The notes under the pieces: generated by a model
Databases searched by the model: none
What the model was told of the DNA's origin: nothing
The model's input: the letters and a program-made list of their open reading frames with translations, nothing else
Shown: in pieces, positions 18,829 to 27,443 of the stretch
How positions within the stretch are numbered: the stretch's first letter is position 1
Layout: every line of letters starts with the position of its first letter
Source: an uncultured Lachnospiraceae bacterium
Lineage (GTDB): Bacteria > Bacillota > Clostridia > Lachnospirales > Lachnospiraceae
NCBI GenBank assembly: GCA_947385425.1
Contig: CANDKY010000002.1
Coordinates: 1-64,000, forward strand
DNA: 64,000 nucleotides
Reading direction: 5' to 3'
Program-made: the position numbers and the translations under genes

Positions 18829-19575
18829 TCACATACAAACCGCACCATCTATCCCTAAAACTTGCCCTGAAATATATTCAGACATATCTGATGCTAAAAA
18901 TATTACACTGTTTGCAACATCTTTGGGCTTACCTATTCTTCCAAGTGCAATATTATCTATTCGCCTCTGTAAATAATCTTCGCTCGTTTCTGTTATCATA
19001 TCTGTATCATTAAGCCCTGGTGCAACAGCGTTAACTCTAATTTTATACTTACCAAGTTCCTTCGCTGCTGACTTGGTAAATGAAATAACTGCCCCTTTCG
19101 TTGCTGAGTATACACTTTGTCCACTGGATCCGTATCGTGCAACTACTGATGCAACATTAATTATACTCCCTTTCTTATTTCTCATCATAAATTTGGCCAC
19201 AATCTGTGTCAATTCTATAACTGATATTGTATTAACAGCAAACATTTCTGAAATATGTTCTCTTTTTAACATTCCTATATTTTCATTATATTCAATTCCT
19301 GCATTATTAACTAATACATCAATTTTTTGGTTTTCCTTCCAAACTTTATATACTTCCAACTTCATTTTTTCAAAGTCTGTCACATCAAAATATATAGGAT
19401 ATATAGTACCACTATATTTCTGATTCAATTCATTTGCCCAGTCATTAAGGCAGTTTTCCTTTCTGGCATTCGCATAAACAATTGCCCCATTCACAGCCAG
19501 TTCCTCTGCAATGCATTTACCGATCCCCCGAGAAGTGCCTGTAACCAGTGCCACTTTCCCTTCTAATTCTTTCAT
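18829..19575 (-). CDS. FabG-like short-chain dehydrogenase/reductase
   Basis: Classical SDR of 248 residues: VTGTSRGIGKCIA (NAD(P)-binding), VLVNNAGIEYNEN, INVASVVARYGSSGQSVYSATKGA (catalytic Ser and Y-x3-K), and VNAVAPGLNDTDM. It strongly resembles 3-oxoacyl-ACP reductases. Standing between an ACP and an acyl ligase, it plausibly reduces a 3-oxoacyl group bound to that ACP to a 3-hydroxyacyl group, as would be needed for 3-hydroxybutyryl-type N-acyl decorations. That substrate is inference; a sugar dehydrogenase is the alternative. Confidence 0.82.
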   Translation of the reverse strand: MKELEGKVALVTGTSRGIGKCIAEELAVNGAIVYANARKENCLNDWANELNQKYSGTIYPIYFDVTDFEKMKLEVYKVWKENQKIDVLVNNAGIEYNENIGMLKREHISEMFAVNTISVIELTQIVAKFMMRNKKGSIINVASVVARYGSSGQSVYSATKGAVISFTKSAAKELGKYKIRVNAVAPGLNDTDMITETSEDYLQRRIDNIALGRIGKPKDVANSVIFLASDMSEYISGQVLGIDGAVCM

Positions 19576-19629
19576 TGTCTTCTCCTATTTCTCTATGCTA
19601 TAATGAATTTTATATCATTATCTTTTCTC

Positions 19630-19872
19630 TCATTGAATCTCTATCGAATATTTCTTTAGCAATTCTTTTCCTTTCGTGTATGAAACAAATTCTGTTATAT
19701 CATCAATTTCGAACATTATATCAAAACAATCCTCCAAACGGTTAATTAAGGACATTTGTGTTATAGAATCCCACTTTTCAACTGTATTTGCAGTAAATTC
19801 ATCATTCAATACAGAATTATCAACATTAAAAATTTCACAAAAGATTTCATTATATTTACTTAAACTATTCAT
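19630..19872 (-). CDS. Acyl carrier protein
   Basis: An 80-residue acidic protein with the carrier-protein pattern: VEKWDSITQMSLINRLEDCF around residues 31-50, where the Ser after Asp is the expected phosphopantetheine attachment site (W-D-S instead of the common L-D-S found in FAS ACPs). W-D-S carriers are typical of specialised, non-FAS pathways. Placed between the SDR and the GNAT with short gaps, it probably carries the acyl group of the cassette. Confidence 0.85.
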   Translation of the reverse strand: MNSLSKYNEIFCEIFNVDNSVLNDEFTANTVEKWDSITQMSLINRLEDCFDIMFEIDDITEFVSYTKGKELLKKYSIEIQ

Positions 19873-19929
19873 AATTATTCACCTATCCTTTATTATTGCA
19901 TCTTCCCTCTTTAATTATTATTTAGCAGA

Positions 19930-20946
19930 TTACTCAGATATAACATTCGGCCGATCTTGATCACCATCAGCTTTAAATAGCATAACCTTCCCCTTCGAAG
20001 TTGTATAAAAATCCAAATCAACATTTTCTTGTAAGAAAGGTTCAAAATAATTAGGTATTATATTCTTATCTTCTTCATTACGTTCACAAAATCCCGCATC
20101 CACTAATATATCCTTATCAATTCCATATTGGTAAAAATCAATATATTCATACCCCTCCTTCTGCAATAAATTCTCTAACGCCCTTCCTGTATGTCTTATA
20201 TAACTTTCGTCTCCAAAATAGTCAACAATTCTAAGAATTTTACTGCCATTACACTCTATTTCTCTTGAAATAAAAATCCCTAAAATATTTTCTTTGTCAT
20301 AAATTGAATATTTCAAATAATTATAAACTGGGTTCTCGAAATACCTATGCTTAATAAAATTATAACTCTTAACCGGCATCTTACCACTATTTTTCTCACC
20401 CTCACAAACTATCTGTAATCCCTCATCACCTGTCATTGGTCGCAATTCAAATTGTTCAACACTTAAATTATATTTGTTCCTATCTAAACTTTCCACTTTT
20501 GCAATACTATAATCACCTCTATCAGATAAAATATAGTATTGTTTCAATTTACCAACCATTGCCCCCCATCTTTTATGCATCTCTATAGTCGTCTGATTCA
20601 AGCCTACTCCAGAAAAAGTTCTTGCATTTAAATTTCTCATAGCATATAGTTGAATTTTCATCCCTAACATGGGATAATTATTCGTTCTTACTTTCCATAT
20701 AACTCCAAACATATCTCTTTTTTCTTCTTCAGAATACAAAATATAGCCTAATATTCCTTCAATTTCTTTGCTTATTGGTTCCTCCGCAAGTACAAAACTA
20801 ACCTCGCCATTATAATAATGCTGATATTCAAAGTATTTCCTTGATCTAGCTAAAATATGTCCTTTCTTCCAATAATTATCAATAAACGCCATTATTACAG
20901 GAATATCTTCATATTCAGCTTTTCTTATTACACATTCATTATTCAT
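19930..20946 (-). CDS. GNAT-like acyltransferase of the acyl-ACP cassette
   Basis: The 338 residues start with a GNAT-like pattern: VIRKAEYEDIPVIMAFIDNYWKK at the N-terminus, FVLAEEPISKEIEGILGYILYSEE about 50-75, then WKVRTNNYPMLGMKIQLYA and GVGLNQTTIEMHKRWG, where an acetyl-CoA type pantetheine pocket is expected. A second, less clear GNAT-like half follows (LRPMTGDEG, ILGIFISREIECNGSKILRIVDY). It lies 57 bases upstream of the ACP gene, so it probably moves the acyl group from that ACP to an amino sugar. Similar double-GNAT proteins occur in other nonulosonic acid loci. Function is inferred from context. Confidence 0.62.
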   Translation of the reverse strand: MNNECVIRKAEYEDIPVIMAFIDNYWKKGHILARSRKYFEYQHYYNGEVSFVLAEEPISKEIEGILGYILYSEEEKRDMFGVIWKVRTNNYPMLGMKIQLYAMRNLNARTFSGVGLNQTTIEMHKRWGAMVGKLKQYYILSDRGDYSIAKVESLDRNKYNLSVEQFELRPMTGDEGLQIVCEGEKNSGKMPVKSYNFIKHRYFENPVYNYLKYSIYDKENILGIFISREIECNGSKILRIVDYFGDESYIRHTGRALENLLQKEGYEYIDFYQYGIDKDILVDAGFCERNEEDKNIIPNYFEPFLQENVDLDFYTTSKGKVMLFKADGDQDRPNVISE

Positions 20947-20967
20947 CTATACCACCTCTCTATTAAA

Positions 20968-22119
20968 TTACATTATCCTTTCACAAATTACTTTCATCGC
21001 AGCCTGAAACTCTCTCAAATTGTTAGGTATTATAAGTTTCTCCGGGTTACTAAATACTCCCTTTAGCTTCTCAGAAAAAAAATCAAACCTTCCAATTAAC
21101 CGCTTTTCACAATATGGTTTCATCCGATATGTAAATATAGTATTAGGTTCCTTATCTAACATACATTTTAAGTAAAGCAATACAGATGAATGATTCACAA
21201 TCAGTACTTTATTATCAATGTTACAATGAAATAATATGTTTTCAATCGGGATGCTTCTGCTGTCTACTATGACCCCTTCATCGTTCATTCTAATGCCCTC
21301 TTCCCGTTGGCTCCATAAAGGATGTAGCTTTACAACCAATGAACGATTTAATACATCTGGCATAGCTTGAATTAAATGATTTAATAAAATAAAAGGATCT
21401 GTCTTTGCATTTGGTGCATCAGATATAAATATAACTTTGCATTTTGTATATATAGAATAATCAACTTTACCCAACCACTTCTCAAATATTCTAAATATTA
21501 TGCCATTACTTTCTTTAATAATCGGAAGTTTCTTCGCTGCTTTATTTTGATACCTTCCCGCCAACTCTGGTCTGTATAAATACAGACAATGTACTCTTTT
21601 CCGTGCCTCTACACCTAACCCCCCACAATAATAAACTTCTCTGACAAAAGCTTTCAATGGTGAAGATGGTGCTGCACGATAAATCCAATTTTTAGGACCA
21701 CTATAATTTGCCATTCCCTCTTCAACAATTTCAATATAAATATTTTGATTATATCTTCGTATATATTTATATATACCTAATGTTTCACTCCAAAAAGAAG
21801 CGACTAGAAACTTTTCATATTTCCTTTTTCCTATTTTTTCTTTTATCTGAGAATAAAAATATTTTTTTAGACGTATATGAAGAGTAATAAAATGATATCT
21901 ATCCATTTTGCTAACTTCATTCTCTTTGTAGAAATCTGGTAGTTCAATTACATAAATATTAGAAAACACCTGCTCACCACAAACAATTTCTAATAAATCC
22001 TCTGATATCCTTCCACGCTTATATACTACCAAATCGGCGCTTTCTTCTCTCAAATAATTACATTTCGTATTAATGCAATTAATTAATTGAGTATCCGTCC
22101 AGATAAAAAACAAAACCAT
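20968..22119 (-). CDS. Sialyltransferase-like glycosyltransferase (GT52/polyST-like)
   Basis: About 383 residues, homologous to the N-terminal part of the fusion protein at 15371-17374 (SFWSETLGIYKYIRR versus GFWNDALIILKYLKR). All three motifs known from bacterial sialyltransferases are present: IVEEGM (acid-acid-Gly, about 133-135), VVKLHP (about 262-267) and VNHSSVLLYL (about 308-317). It is expected to use the CMP-nonulosonate made by LegF. I start it at the ATG at 22119 because GGAAAGGG lies just upstream; an in-frame GTG at 22134 is the alternative. It lies 34 bases after the ABC ATPase gene, linking the donor pathway with export. Confidence 0.75.
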   Translation of the reverse strand: MVLFFIWTDTQLINCINTKCNYLREESADLVVYKRGRISEDLLEIVCGEQVFSNIYVIELPDFYKENEVSKMDRYHFITLHIRLKKYFYSQIKEKIGKRKYEKFLVASFWSETLGIYKYIRRYNQNIYIEIVEEGMANYSGPKNWIYRAAPSSPLKAFVREVYYCGGLGVEARKRVHCLYLYRPELAGRYQNKAAKKLPIIKESNGIIFRIFEKWLGKVDYSIYTKCKVIFISDAPNAKTDPFILLNHLIQAMPDVLNRSLVVKLHPLWSQREEGIRMNDEGVIVDSRSIPIENILFHCNIDNKVLIVNHSSVLLYLKCMLDKEPNTIFTYRMKPYCEKRLIGRFDFFSEKLKGVFSNPEKLIIPNNLREFQAAMKVICERIM

Positions 22120-22153
22120 TTTCGCCCTTTCCACAAAACATTAATCCTAATTT

Positions 22154-22897
22154 TTATTTTGCCATGAACTCCACATATTGTTCCAAAATATCATTTGGCT
22201 CTCCCATTCCCTTAATCCTCCCGTCATGCAGCCATAATACTTCATCACACATCTCTCTCAATGTCTCAATACTATGTGAAACAATTATCACCGTCCGATT
22301 TCTGTCTCCAATTAGTTCTTTCATTTTAGATAAACTTTTTCTTCTAAACTTTTCATCACCTACACTAAGTACTTCATCTACTAACATAATATCTGTTTCT
22401 AACATTGCAGTGATAGAAAAAGCTAACTTGGAATGCATACCACTTGAATATGTTCTAACCGGTTTATCAATAAAACTTCCTATTTCCGCAAAATCTATAA
22501 TACTTTCTATTTTATCAATTACCTCCTTCTCACTAAACCCCAAAAGCATTCCTGACAAAATAATGTTTTCCCGCCCCGATAAATTATCTTTAAATCCAAT
22601 TCCCAATGCCATTAATGAAACGGAGTGTCCCTTTAGATCAATGCTTCCCGAATTAGGTGAAAAAATGCCTGCAATTGCTCGCAATAAAGTAGATTTTCCA
22701 CTACCATTCTTTCCAATAATTCCTAAAATTCCTCCCTCTTTTACTGAAAAAGTAACATTCTTCACAGCTTCAAAAATCTCTTCCTCTTCCCGTTTTTTGA
22801 AAAGCGCCCGCCTAACAGTAATATTATTGAGCAATTTATAATTAATACATACATCCGTAACCTCTACTGCATTCTTTGCTTCTTCACTTTTCTCCAT
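22154..22897 (-). CDS. Polysaccharide ABC exporter, ATP-binding subunit (TagH/KpsT-like)
   Basis: ATPase of 247 residues: Walker A GIIGKNGSGKSTLLRAIAG, Q-loop region near VSLMALGIGFKDNLSGREN, signature YSSGMHSKLAFS, Walker B DIMLVDEVLSVGDEKF and switch His VSHSIETL. The LSGREN and YSSGM wording is typical of O-antigen, capsule and teichoic acid exporters. It lacks the C-terminal carbohydrate-binding domain seen in the second exporter at 38205. The likely start is ATG at 22897, one base overlapping the permease stop, preceded by AAGGTGA. Confidence 0.88.
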   Translation of the reverse strand: MEKSEEAKNAVEVTDVCINYKLLNNITVRRALFKKREEEEIFEAVKNVTFSVKEGGILGIIGKNGSGKSTLLRAIAGIFSPNSGSIDLKGHSVSLMALGIGFKDNLSGRENIILSGMLLGFSEKEVIDKIESIIDFAEIGSFIDKPVRTYSSGMHSKLAFSITAMLETDIMLVDEVLSVGDEKFRRKSLSKMKELIGDRNRTVIIVSHSIETLREMCDEVLWLHDGRIKGMGEPNDILEQYVEFMAK

Positions 22898-23985
22898 CAA
22901 ATCACCTTCACATATGAATTTTCATTTCTGTAAACTGTCGCTATACCAAACAGCAAAATAATCAACGCAAAAATTGCCCATCCAAACAATGCTTGATACG
23001 ATATTGATTTTCCATACAGCAAAACGTCACGCATTGCCGCTATCAAATATGCAATTGGATTAAATTTTTCTAATATTTCTCCATAGGGGGCAGGAATTCG
23101 TTTAGCTACAGCATAAAAAGTTCCTGTCATATATACCATCATACGTAAAACAATCTCTGTAATATATGACAAATCCCTCACAAAAACACCATAATGCATT
23201 AAAACCACACCTAATGCAAAAGTAATTAAGAATAAATCTATCATGATAGGAATTACCATTAATACATTTATTGTAATATGCACCCTATATACCCCCATCA
23301 TAATAATGACTATTCCAAAAGATATTAACATTTTAAATCCATTAACTAACATCTTTGAAAAAAGCAATATATATTTAGGTATATATATTTTTGATATTAT
23401 TGGTTTACTACTTCTGACTATGTTAACTCCTGTCATGACATTACGTTGAAAAAAAGACCAAATGGTTAAACCAATGTATATGAACGCAGTAAAATATTCT
23501 TCTTTTACCTGAAAAACAAAACCATATATAAATACATATATAAGCATTGTACAAAAAGGTTCAATTAACCACCACAGCCAATCTAAATATGAATTGGCAA
23601 CCTCTGTCCGAAGATCCGCTTTAGCCAAACGTACCGAATATCTAAAATATTTTTTCATATCCCTTTTAAACGCAAGAATATCAACTTTCAAATGTTTAAA
23701 GATATACATATTCCTTTTAAATATAAAAATAAGAGACTGCAAAACAATAGCGAAAACACAACCCATACAAAAAAATTTCACTCTGTATGAAACTGTCATA
23801 TCATCAAAAACCAATCTCTTTACCCCTCTTATATATGAAACCACATATGAAGAAAGATTAATTACAAAAAAGTAACCTAAAAATTGTAAAATACTACGCT
23901 TGACTGTTAAATGAAGTTTATTAATATATAACCACCACCCCAGCAATGGTGGTCCTAATAACATTACTAAGTTTAACAAAATCAT
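22897..23985 (-). CDS. Polysaccharide ABC exporter, permease (TagG/KpsM-like)
   Basis: ABC-2 type permease of 362 residues. It has an extra N-terminal portion of about 95 residues with two to three hydrophobic segments before the usual domain (RYSVRLAKADLRTEVANSYLDWLWWLIEPF, spaced over about 110-140), which is the classic amphipathic lead-in of glycan exporters. Six membrane segments follow. It is translationally coupled to the ATPase. Substrate is probably the lipid-linked glycan carrying nonulosonic acid. Confidence 0.85.
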   Translation of the reverse strand: MILLNLVMLLGPPLLGWWLYINKLHLTVKRSILQFLGYFFVINLSSYVVSYIRGVKRLVFDDMTVSYRVKFFCMGCVFAIVLQSLIFIFKRNMYIFKHLKVDILAFKRDMKKYFRYSVRLAKADLRTEVANSYLDWLWWLIEPFCTMLIYVFIYGFVFQVKEEYFTAFIYIGLTIWSFFQRNVMTGVNIVRSSKPIISKIYIPKYILLFSKMLVNGFKMLISFGIVIIMMGVYRVHITINVLMVIPIMIDLFLITFALGVVLMHYGVFVRDLSYITEIVLRMMVYMTGTFYAVAKRIPAPYGEILEKFNPIAYLIAAMRDVLLYGKSISYQALFGWAIFALIILLFGIATVYRNENSYVKVI

Positions 23986-23996
23986 ACTTCCACCTA

Positions 23997-24965
23997 CTAT
24001 TTTTTTCTATCCTCGTCTTCATCCAATAGACCCAACTCCAACTTCTTTGTTCTAAATTGAATGTCTTCCAGTAATTTTCTATTAGCTGCAATCACATCCG
24101 CCTGAAATCCTAACATCAACGACTGTACCCCTATCACTATCAGCAACATAGTTAAAATTAAAGACTGAACATGCCCGCTCCCTCCAGTTCTGGCATATAG
24201 CCACAAAAATCGTCCTCCCAATATAAACCCTGCCAATAAAAAACAAACACTTATAGTAGAAAAAACCATTAGCGGACGATACATCAACAATGCCCTGAGA
24301 ATCGTAAGTCCAGACTTTTTGACATATCCCCATGTACTATTCATGAGTCTTGATTCTCTTAACTCAGGATTAGTCCTTATCGGCACGGAAACTATTGCCA
24401 TTTTATTTCGCCCTGCTTGAACCAAAGTTTCTAAGGTATAAGTATATTCATTATTTACATTTATACGCATAGCAGCACTTCGGCTATATGCCCGGAAACC
24501 ACTAGGTGCATCAGGTATATCTGTTTTTGAAGCCATACGAACCACCCAACTACCAAAACGCTGCAACTTCTTTTTCATCCAGCTAAATTCTTCATTATTG
24601 TCAATCGGACGTTCTCCAACAACAATATCCGCTTTTTTCTCAAGAATGGGCTTTACCAGCCTGGCAATGTCCTCTCCACAATACTGGTTATCCGCATCTG
24701 TATTAACTATAATATCAGCTCCCTGTCGCAGTGCAAGATCAATGCCATGTAAAAAGCCTTTCGCTAAACCTAGGTTGCGCTTATGATGAACAATATAGTC
24801 AACCCCCCATTCAAGAGCTACACGTTCTGTTTCATCACGGCTTCCATCATTGATAATCAAATATTCTATCGTGTCAATCCCATCAATGTGTCTTGGCAAA
24901 TCATTAAGTGTCACTTCCAAAGTGTCAGCCTCATTAAAGCAAGGGATTTGAATAATCAGTTTCAC
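23997..24965 (-). CDS. GT2 polyprenyl-phosphate sugar synthase-like enzyme with two C-terminal helices
   Basis: A 322-residue GT-A enzyme: IIQIPCFNEADTLEVTLNDL at the N-terminus, YLIINDGSRDETERVA, NTDADNQY (DxD region, about 92-98), and SGFRAYSRSAAMRIN. Two hydrophobic segments near the C-terminus (about 230-250 and 265-290). This build matches dolichol/polyprenyl-phosphate mannose synthase and related enzymes that charge a lipid carrier for GT-C transferases such as the large membrane proteins nearby. It follows a 323-base gap with a candidate promoter, so it may start a sub-operon. Confidence 0.85.
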   Translation of the reverse strand: MKLIIQIPCFNEADTLEVTLNDLPRHIDGIDTIEYLIINDGSRDETERVALEWGVDYIVHHKRNLGLAKGFLHGIDLALRQGADIIVNTDADNQYCGEDIARLVKPILEKKADIVVGERPIDNNEEFSWMKKKLQRFGSWVVRMASKTDIPDAPSGFRAYSRSAAMRINVNNEYTYTLETLVQAGRNKMAIVSVPIRTNPELRESRLMNSTWGYVKKSGLTILRALLMYRPLMVFSTISVCFLLAGFILGGRFLWLYARTGGSGHVQSLILTMLLIVIGVQSLMLGFQADVIAANRKLLEDIQFRTKKLELGLLDEDEDRKK

Positions 24966-25288
24966 TGTTCCCTCCTATTGCTTATTTCAAATTTCATCGC
25001 ATCAATCTGTACCTAAATCAAAGTACCTTATAAGTATATATTAAAAATAGACATTTTTCAATCTTCTTTTGCATAATCTCCGAAAATTGTTATGTTTCTG
25101 ACATTAATACTTCCCCTTTCTAATTCCCTAGAACGTATCATAAAATTAAAAATAACCCAGACTCAATGTGAAATTATCGAAAATATGCAGAATAACATGC
25201 GTAAATATAATCATTGTCAAACACTCTTTAGTACATGAATTTTCCTTTTTGTTGTTCTCCCCTACCAGATACCGCCTCCACAATACCA
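24966..25288. other. Intergenic stretch with candidate internal promoter
   Basis: A 323-base AT-rich gap, one of the largest in the glycan block. It holds a possible minus-strand promoter (25192-25220) but no gene and no clear terminator hairpin for the upstream gene at 25289. Confidence 0.5.
25192..25220 (-). promoter_or_regulatory. Candidate sigma-A promoter for the lower part of the block
   Basis: Minus strand TTGACA (25220-25215), 17-base spacer, TGTTAT (25197-25192). It is about 225 bases upstream of the GT2 gene at 24965. The -35 is perfect, the -10 matches four of six. Confidence 0.4.
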
Positions 25289-27355
25289 TTAACCGTTAAC
25301 TCCATTTAATATAACCCTATCGGGCATCGTATCATTTCCTTCAAATTTATAATATCTAAACTCAATTTCATTTGTCCTTTCTTCCAGTTGAAAATACAAC
25401 TTTATTTCTTCACTGACACCATCCCAAGTCGTTGAACAGATTATTTTAGTTCCACAATCACTAGCCACTTCAACTCTTCCTAAATCAACATCTTTATTTA
25501 TATCGGAAGCCATTTGAAATGTCACCTCATAAGAACCAGGCTCCAATTGAATATACGGTCCATACATAACATAACCTGATTCATCGCCTCCAATTTCATT
25601 ATACCCAAACTGATTTTTACTTATTTCCCCTTGTGAATCATTTATCCGAATTTCGTCCAGTGAGTACACTCCTTTTTTTCCAATCATGCATACAAAGTGA
25701 TAATTTTTTATTATATTTTTTTCTAAAATATTATCATCGTTATCAACAATCAATATATCGGGCAAACTATTTAATTCTTTTAAATCATTTACACATTGAA
25801 GGGGCATATCTTGTAAATACAACTGTATGGAACCTCTAATATTATATTGTGTATTGCTTAACAAAGCTACATTTCTATAATTTCCCTTTATATAATTCAA
25901 TACATCTTCTTTCTCGGCCAATGCTTGATTATTTTCAGTTTGATAAGGGTTTATTTGTCGTTTTATAACCATATTTCCAGTTTTAACCCAAAATATAGCA
26001 AAAATAAATATAATTACTACAAATATATACCTCTTCACTACACGGATATGTATTATAGAAAATACAATAATTTCTACAAATAATACTGTATAGCATAGCT
26101 CTTTAATTTGAAGCCCCTTTATAACATAAAACCAATATACAGCCGCTGCACAAACGCCTTGGTAATATGTATCCAATGCTATATTCCATGATGTAATTTT
26201 ATATGCTACCAAACACGCCAAAGCTACAAACAATATACATGAAACAAAAAAAACTAAAGTACTTTTTCTCCATTTTATAAAGTCACACAAAAAAAGAAAT
26301 CCAACAACAAGAAAAAAACCTATCATAATTTCAATATATCTGCCATATATTAGATAATCCACTCTTTGAACTGAATTTCTCACAAATATACTGGATACCA
26401 TCAGTATCCCTCCAAAGGATAATACTGTAAAAACGTAAAAATAACTTATTACATCATTTTCCCTCCATTTTTTTATACATAATCCAATTGTAAATCCAAT
26501 CCCAAGAGGTATAAGCCCAAAACTAGCTGACCATAAATAAAAAAACTGCCCCATCATTTCCTGTATAGCCGGAACAAATAAATTGGAGACGCTCATATCT
26601 CGAATAATCGATACATAATCATTACCCTCACCCATTGAACTGTAGTTAATAATTTTAAGAGTATATTTTAAAACCAATGAAATACAAACAGTACTAGTTG
26701 CTGCTATCATTACAAGAATCAAATATTTAATCGGTACTTTTTTTCTTACTGCCAATAATATTATAAGAAAAACACCTGCAACTAAAAAAGGAACTGTTCT
26801 TTGGTGTATCATGTATATATATACTAATTCTACACCAAAAACAATCACCCTGCCAATAGTTGTTTTCTTACAAACCAAATATCCCTGCAACAGAATCAAC
26901 CAAACAAATAGTACTAAATAACATTCCGGCCATGTTACATTTGACTGAACTACATATGATGCATATAAAGCCACAGCCATACAGGCAATACTCACAAAAC
27001 TTTTATTTTTTTGAGGCAACAAACGTATAAACAAATAATAACTTACCAAAAAAGAGGCAACCATAAATAAAGCATTAGCAATTATTGCAAACCGGTACAT
27101 CATCAAAGATGATATCGGTAAACTCATTATTAACATTAAAATAAAACTATACCCATATGAATAATAGTTGCAATAGCTCATTGCACTCTCCCAGTCCCTC
27201 CCAATAAAAAAAGCTGCATTCCCCCAGTATGCCAGTTCATCCTCACTAAGAAAAAATGCATACAAATTATTAATATTACATATATGGACTATAAAAATAA
27301 GCATAACTTCAATCAACAACAAAATATATTGTTTTCTTTTTTGTATATTCTTCAT
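25289..27355 (-). CDS. Large multi-spanning GT-C-like membrane protein
   Basis: 688 residues with about a dozen hydrophobic segments and a soluble C-terminal part of about 200 residues. Just after the first helix is AFFLSEDELAYWGNAAFF; an acidic pair at this place is typical of GT-C enzymes that use polyprenyl-phosphate sugars. The tail (SYEVTFQMASDINKDVDLG, then IEFRYYKFEGND) looks like a beta-rich carbohydrate-binding or sensing domain. It is flanked by two GT2 genes of the lipid-phosphate-sugar type, so a three-part glycosylation system is plausible. Exact family not recognised. Confidence 0.6.
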   Translation of the reverse strand: MKNIQKRKQYILLLIEVMLIFIVHICNINNLYAFFLSEDELAYWGNAAFFIGRDWESAMSYCNYYSYGYSFILMLIMSLPISSLMMYRFAIIANALFMVASFLVSYYLFIRLLPQKNKSFVSIACMAVALYASYVVQSNVTWPECYLVLFVWLILLQGYLVCKKTTIGRVIVFGVELVYIYMIHQRTVPFLVAGVFLIILLAVRKKVPIKYLILVMIAATSTVCISLVLKYTLKIINYSSMGEGNDYVSIIRDMSVSNLFVPAIQEMMGQFFYLWSASFGLIPLGIGFTIGLCIKKWRENDVISYFYVFTVLSFGGILMVSSIFVRNSVQRVDYLIYGRYIEIMIGFFLVVGFLFLCDFIKWRKSTLVFFVSCILFVALACLVAYKITSWNIALDTYYQGVCAAAVYWFYVIKGLQIKELCYTVLFVEIIVFSIIHIRVVKRYIFVVIIFIFAIFWVKTGNMVIKRQINPYQTENNQALAEKEDVLNYIKGNYRNVALLSNTQYNIRGSIQLYLQDMPLQCVNDLKELNSLPDILIVDNDDNILEKNIIKNYHFVCMIGKKGVYSLDEIRINDSQGEISKNQFGYNEIGGDESGYVMYGPYIQLEPGSYEVTFQMASDINKDVDLGRVEVASDCGTKIICSTTWDGVSEEIKLYFQLEERTNEIEFRYYKFEGNDTMPDRVILNGVNG

Positions 27356-27443
27356 TTAAATATCCACCCTTCTGTTATATCAGCCTTTCTTTTAGATGCT
27401 CTGAGTACCAACTCTCCAAAAATTATTCCATAATACTCTCACT

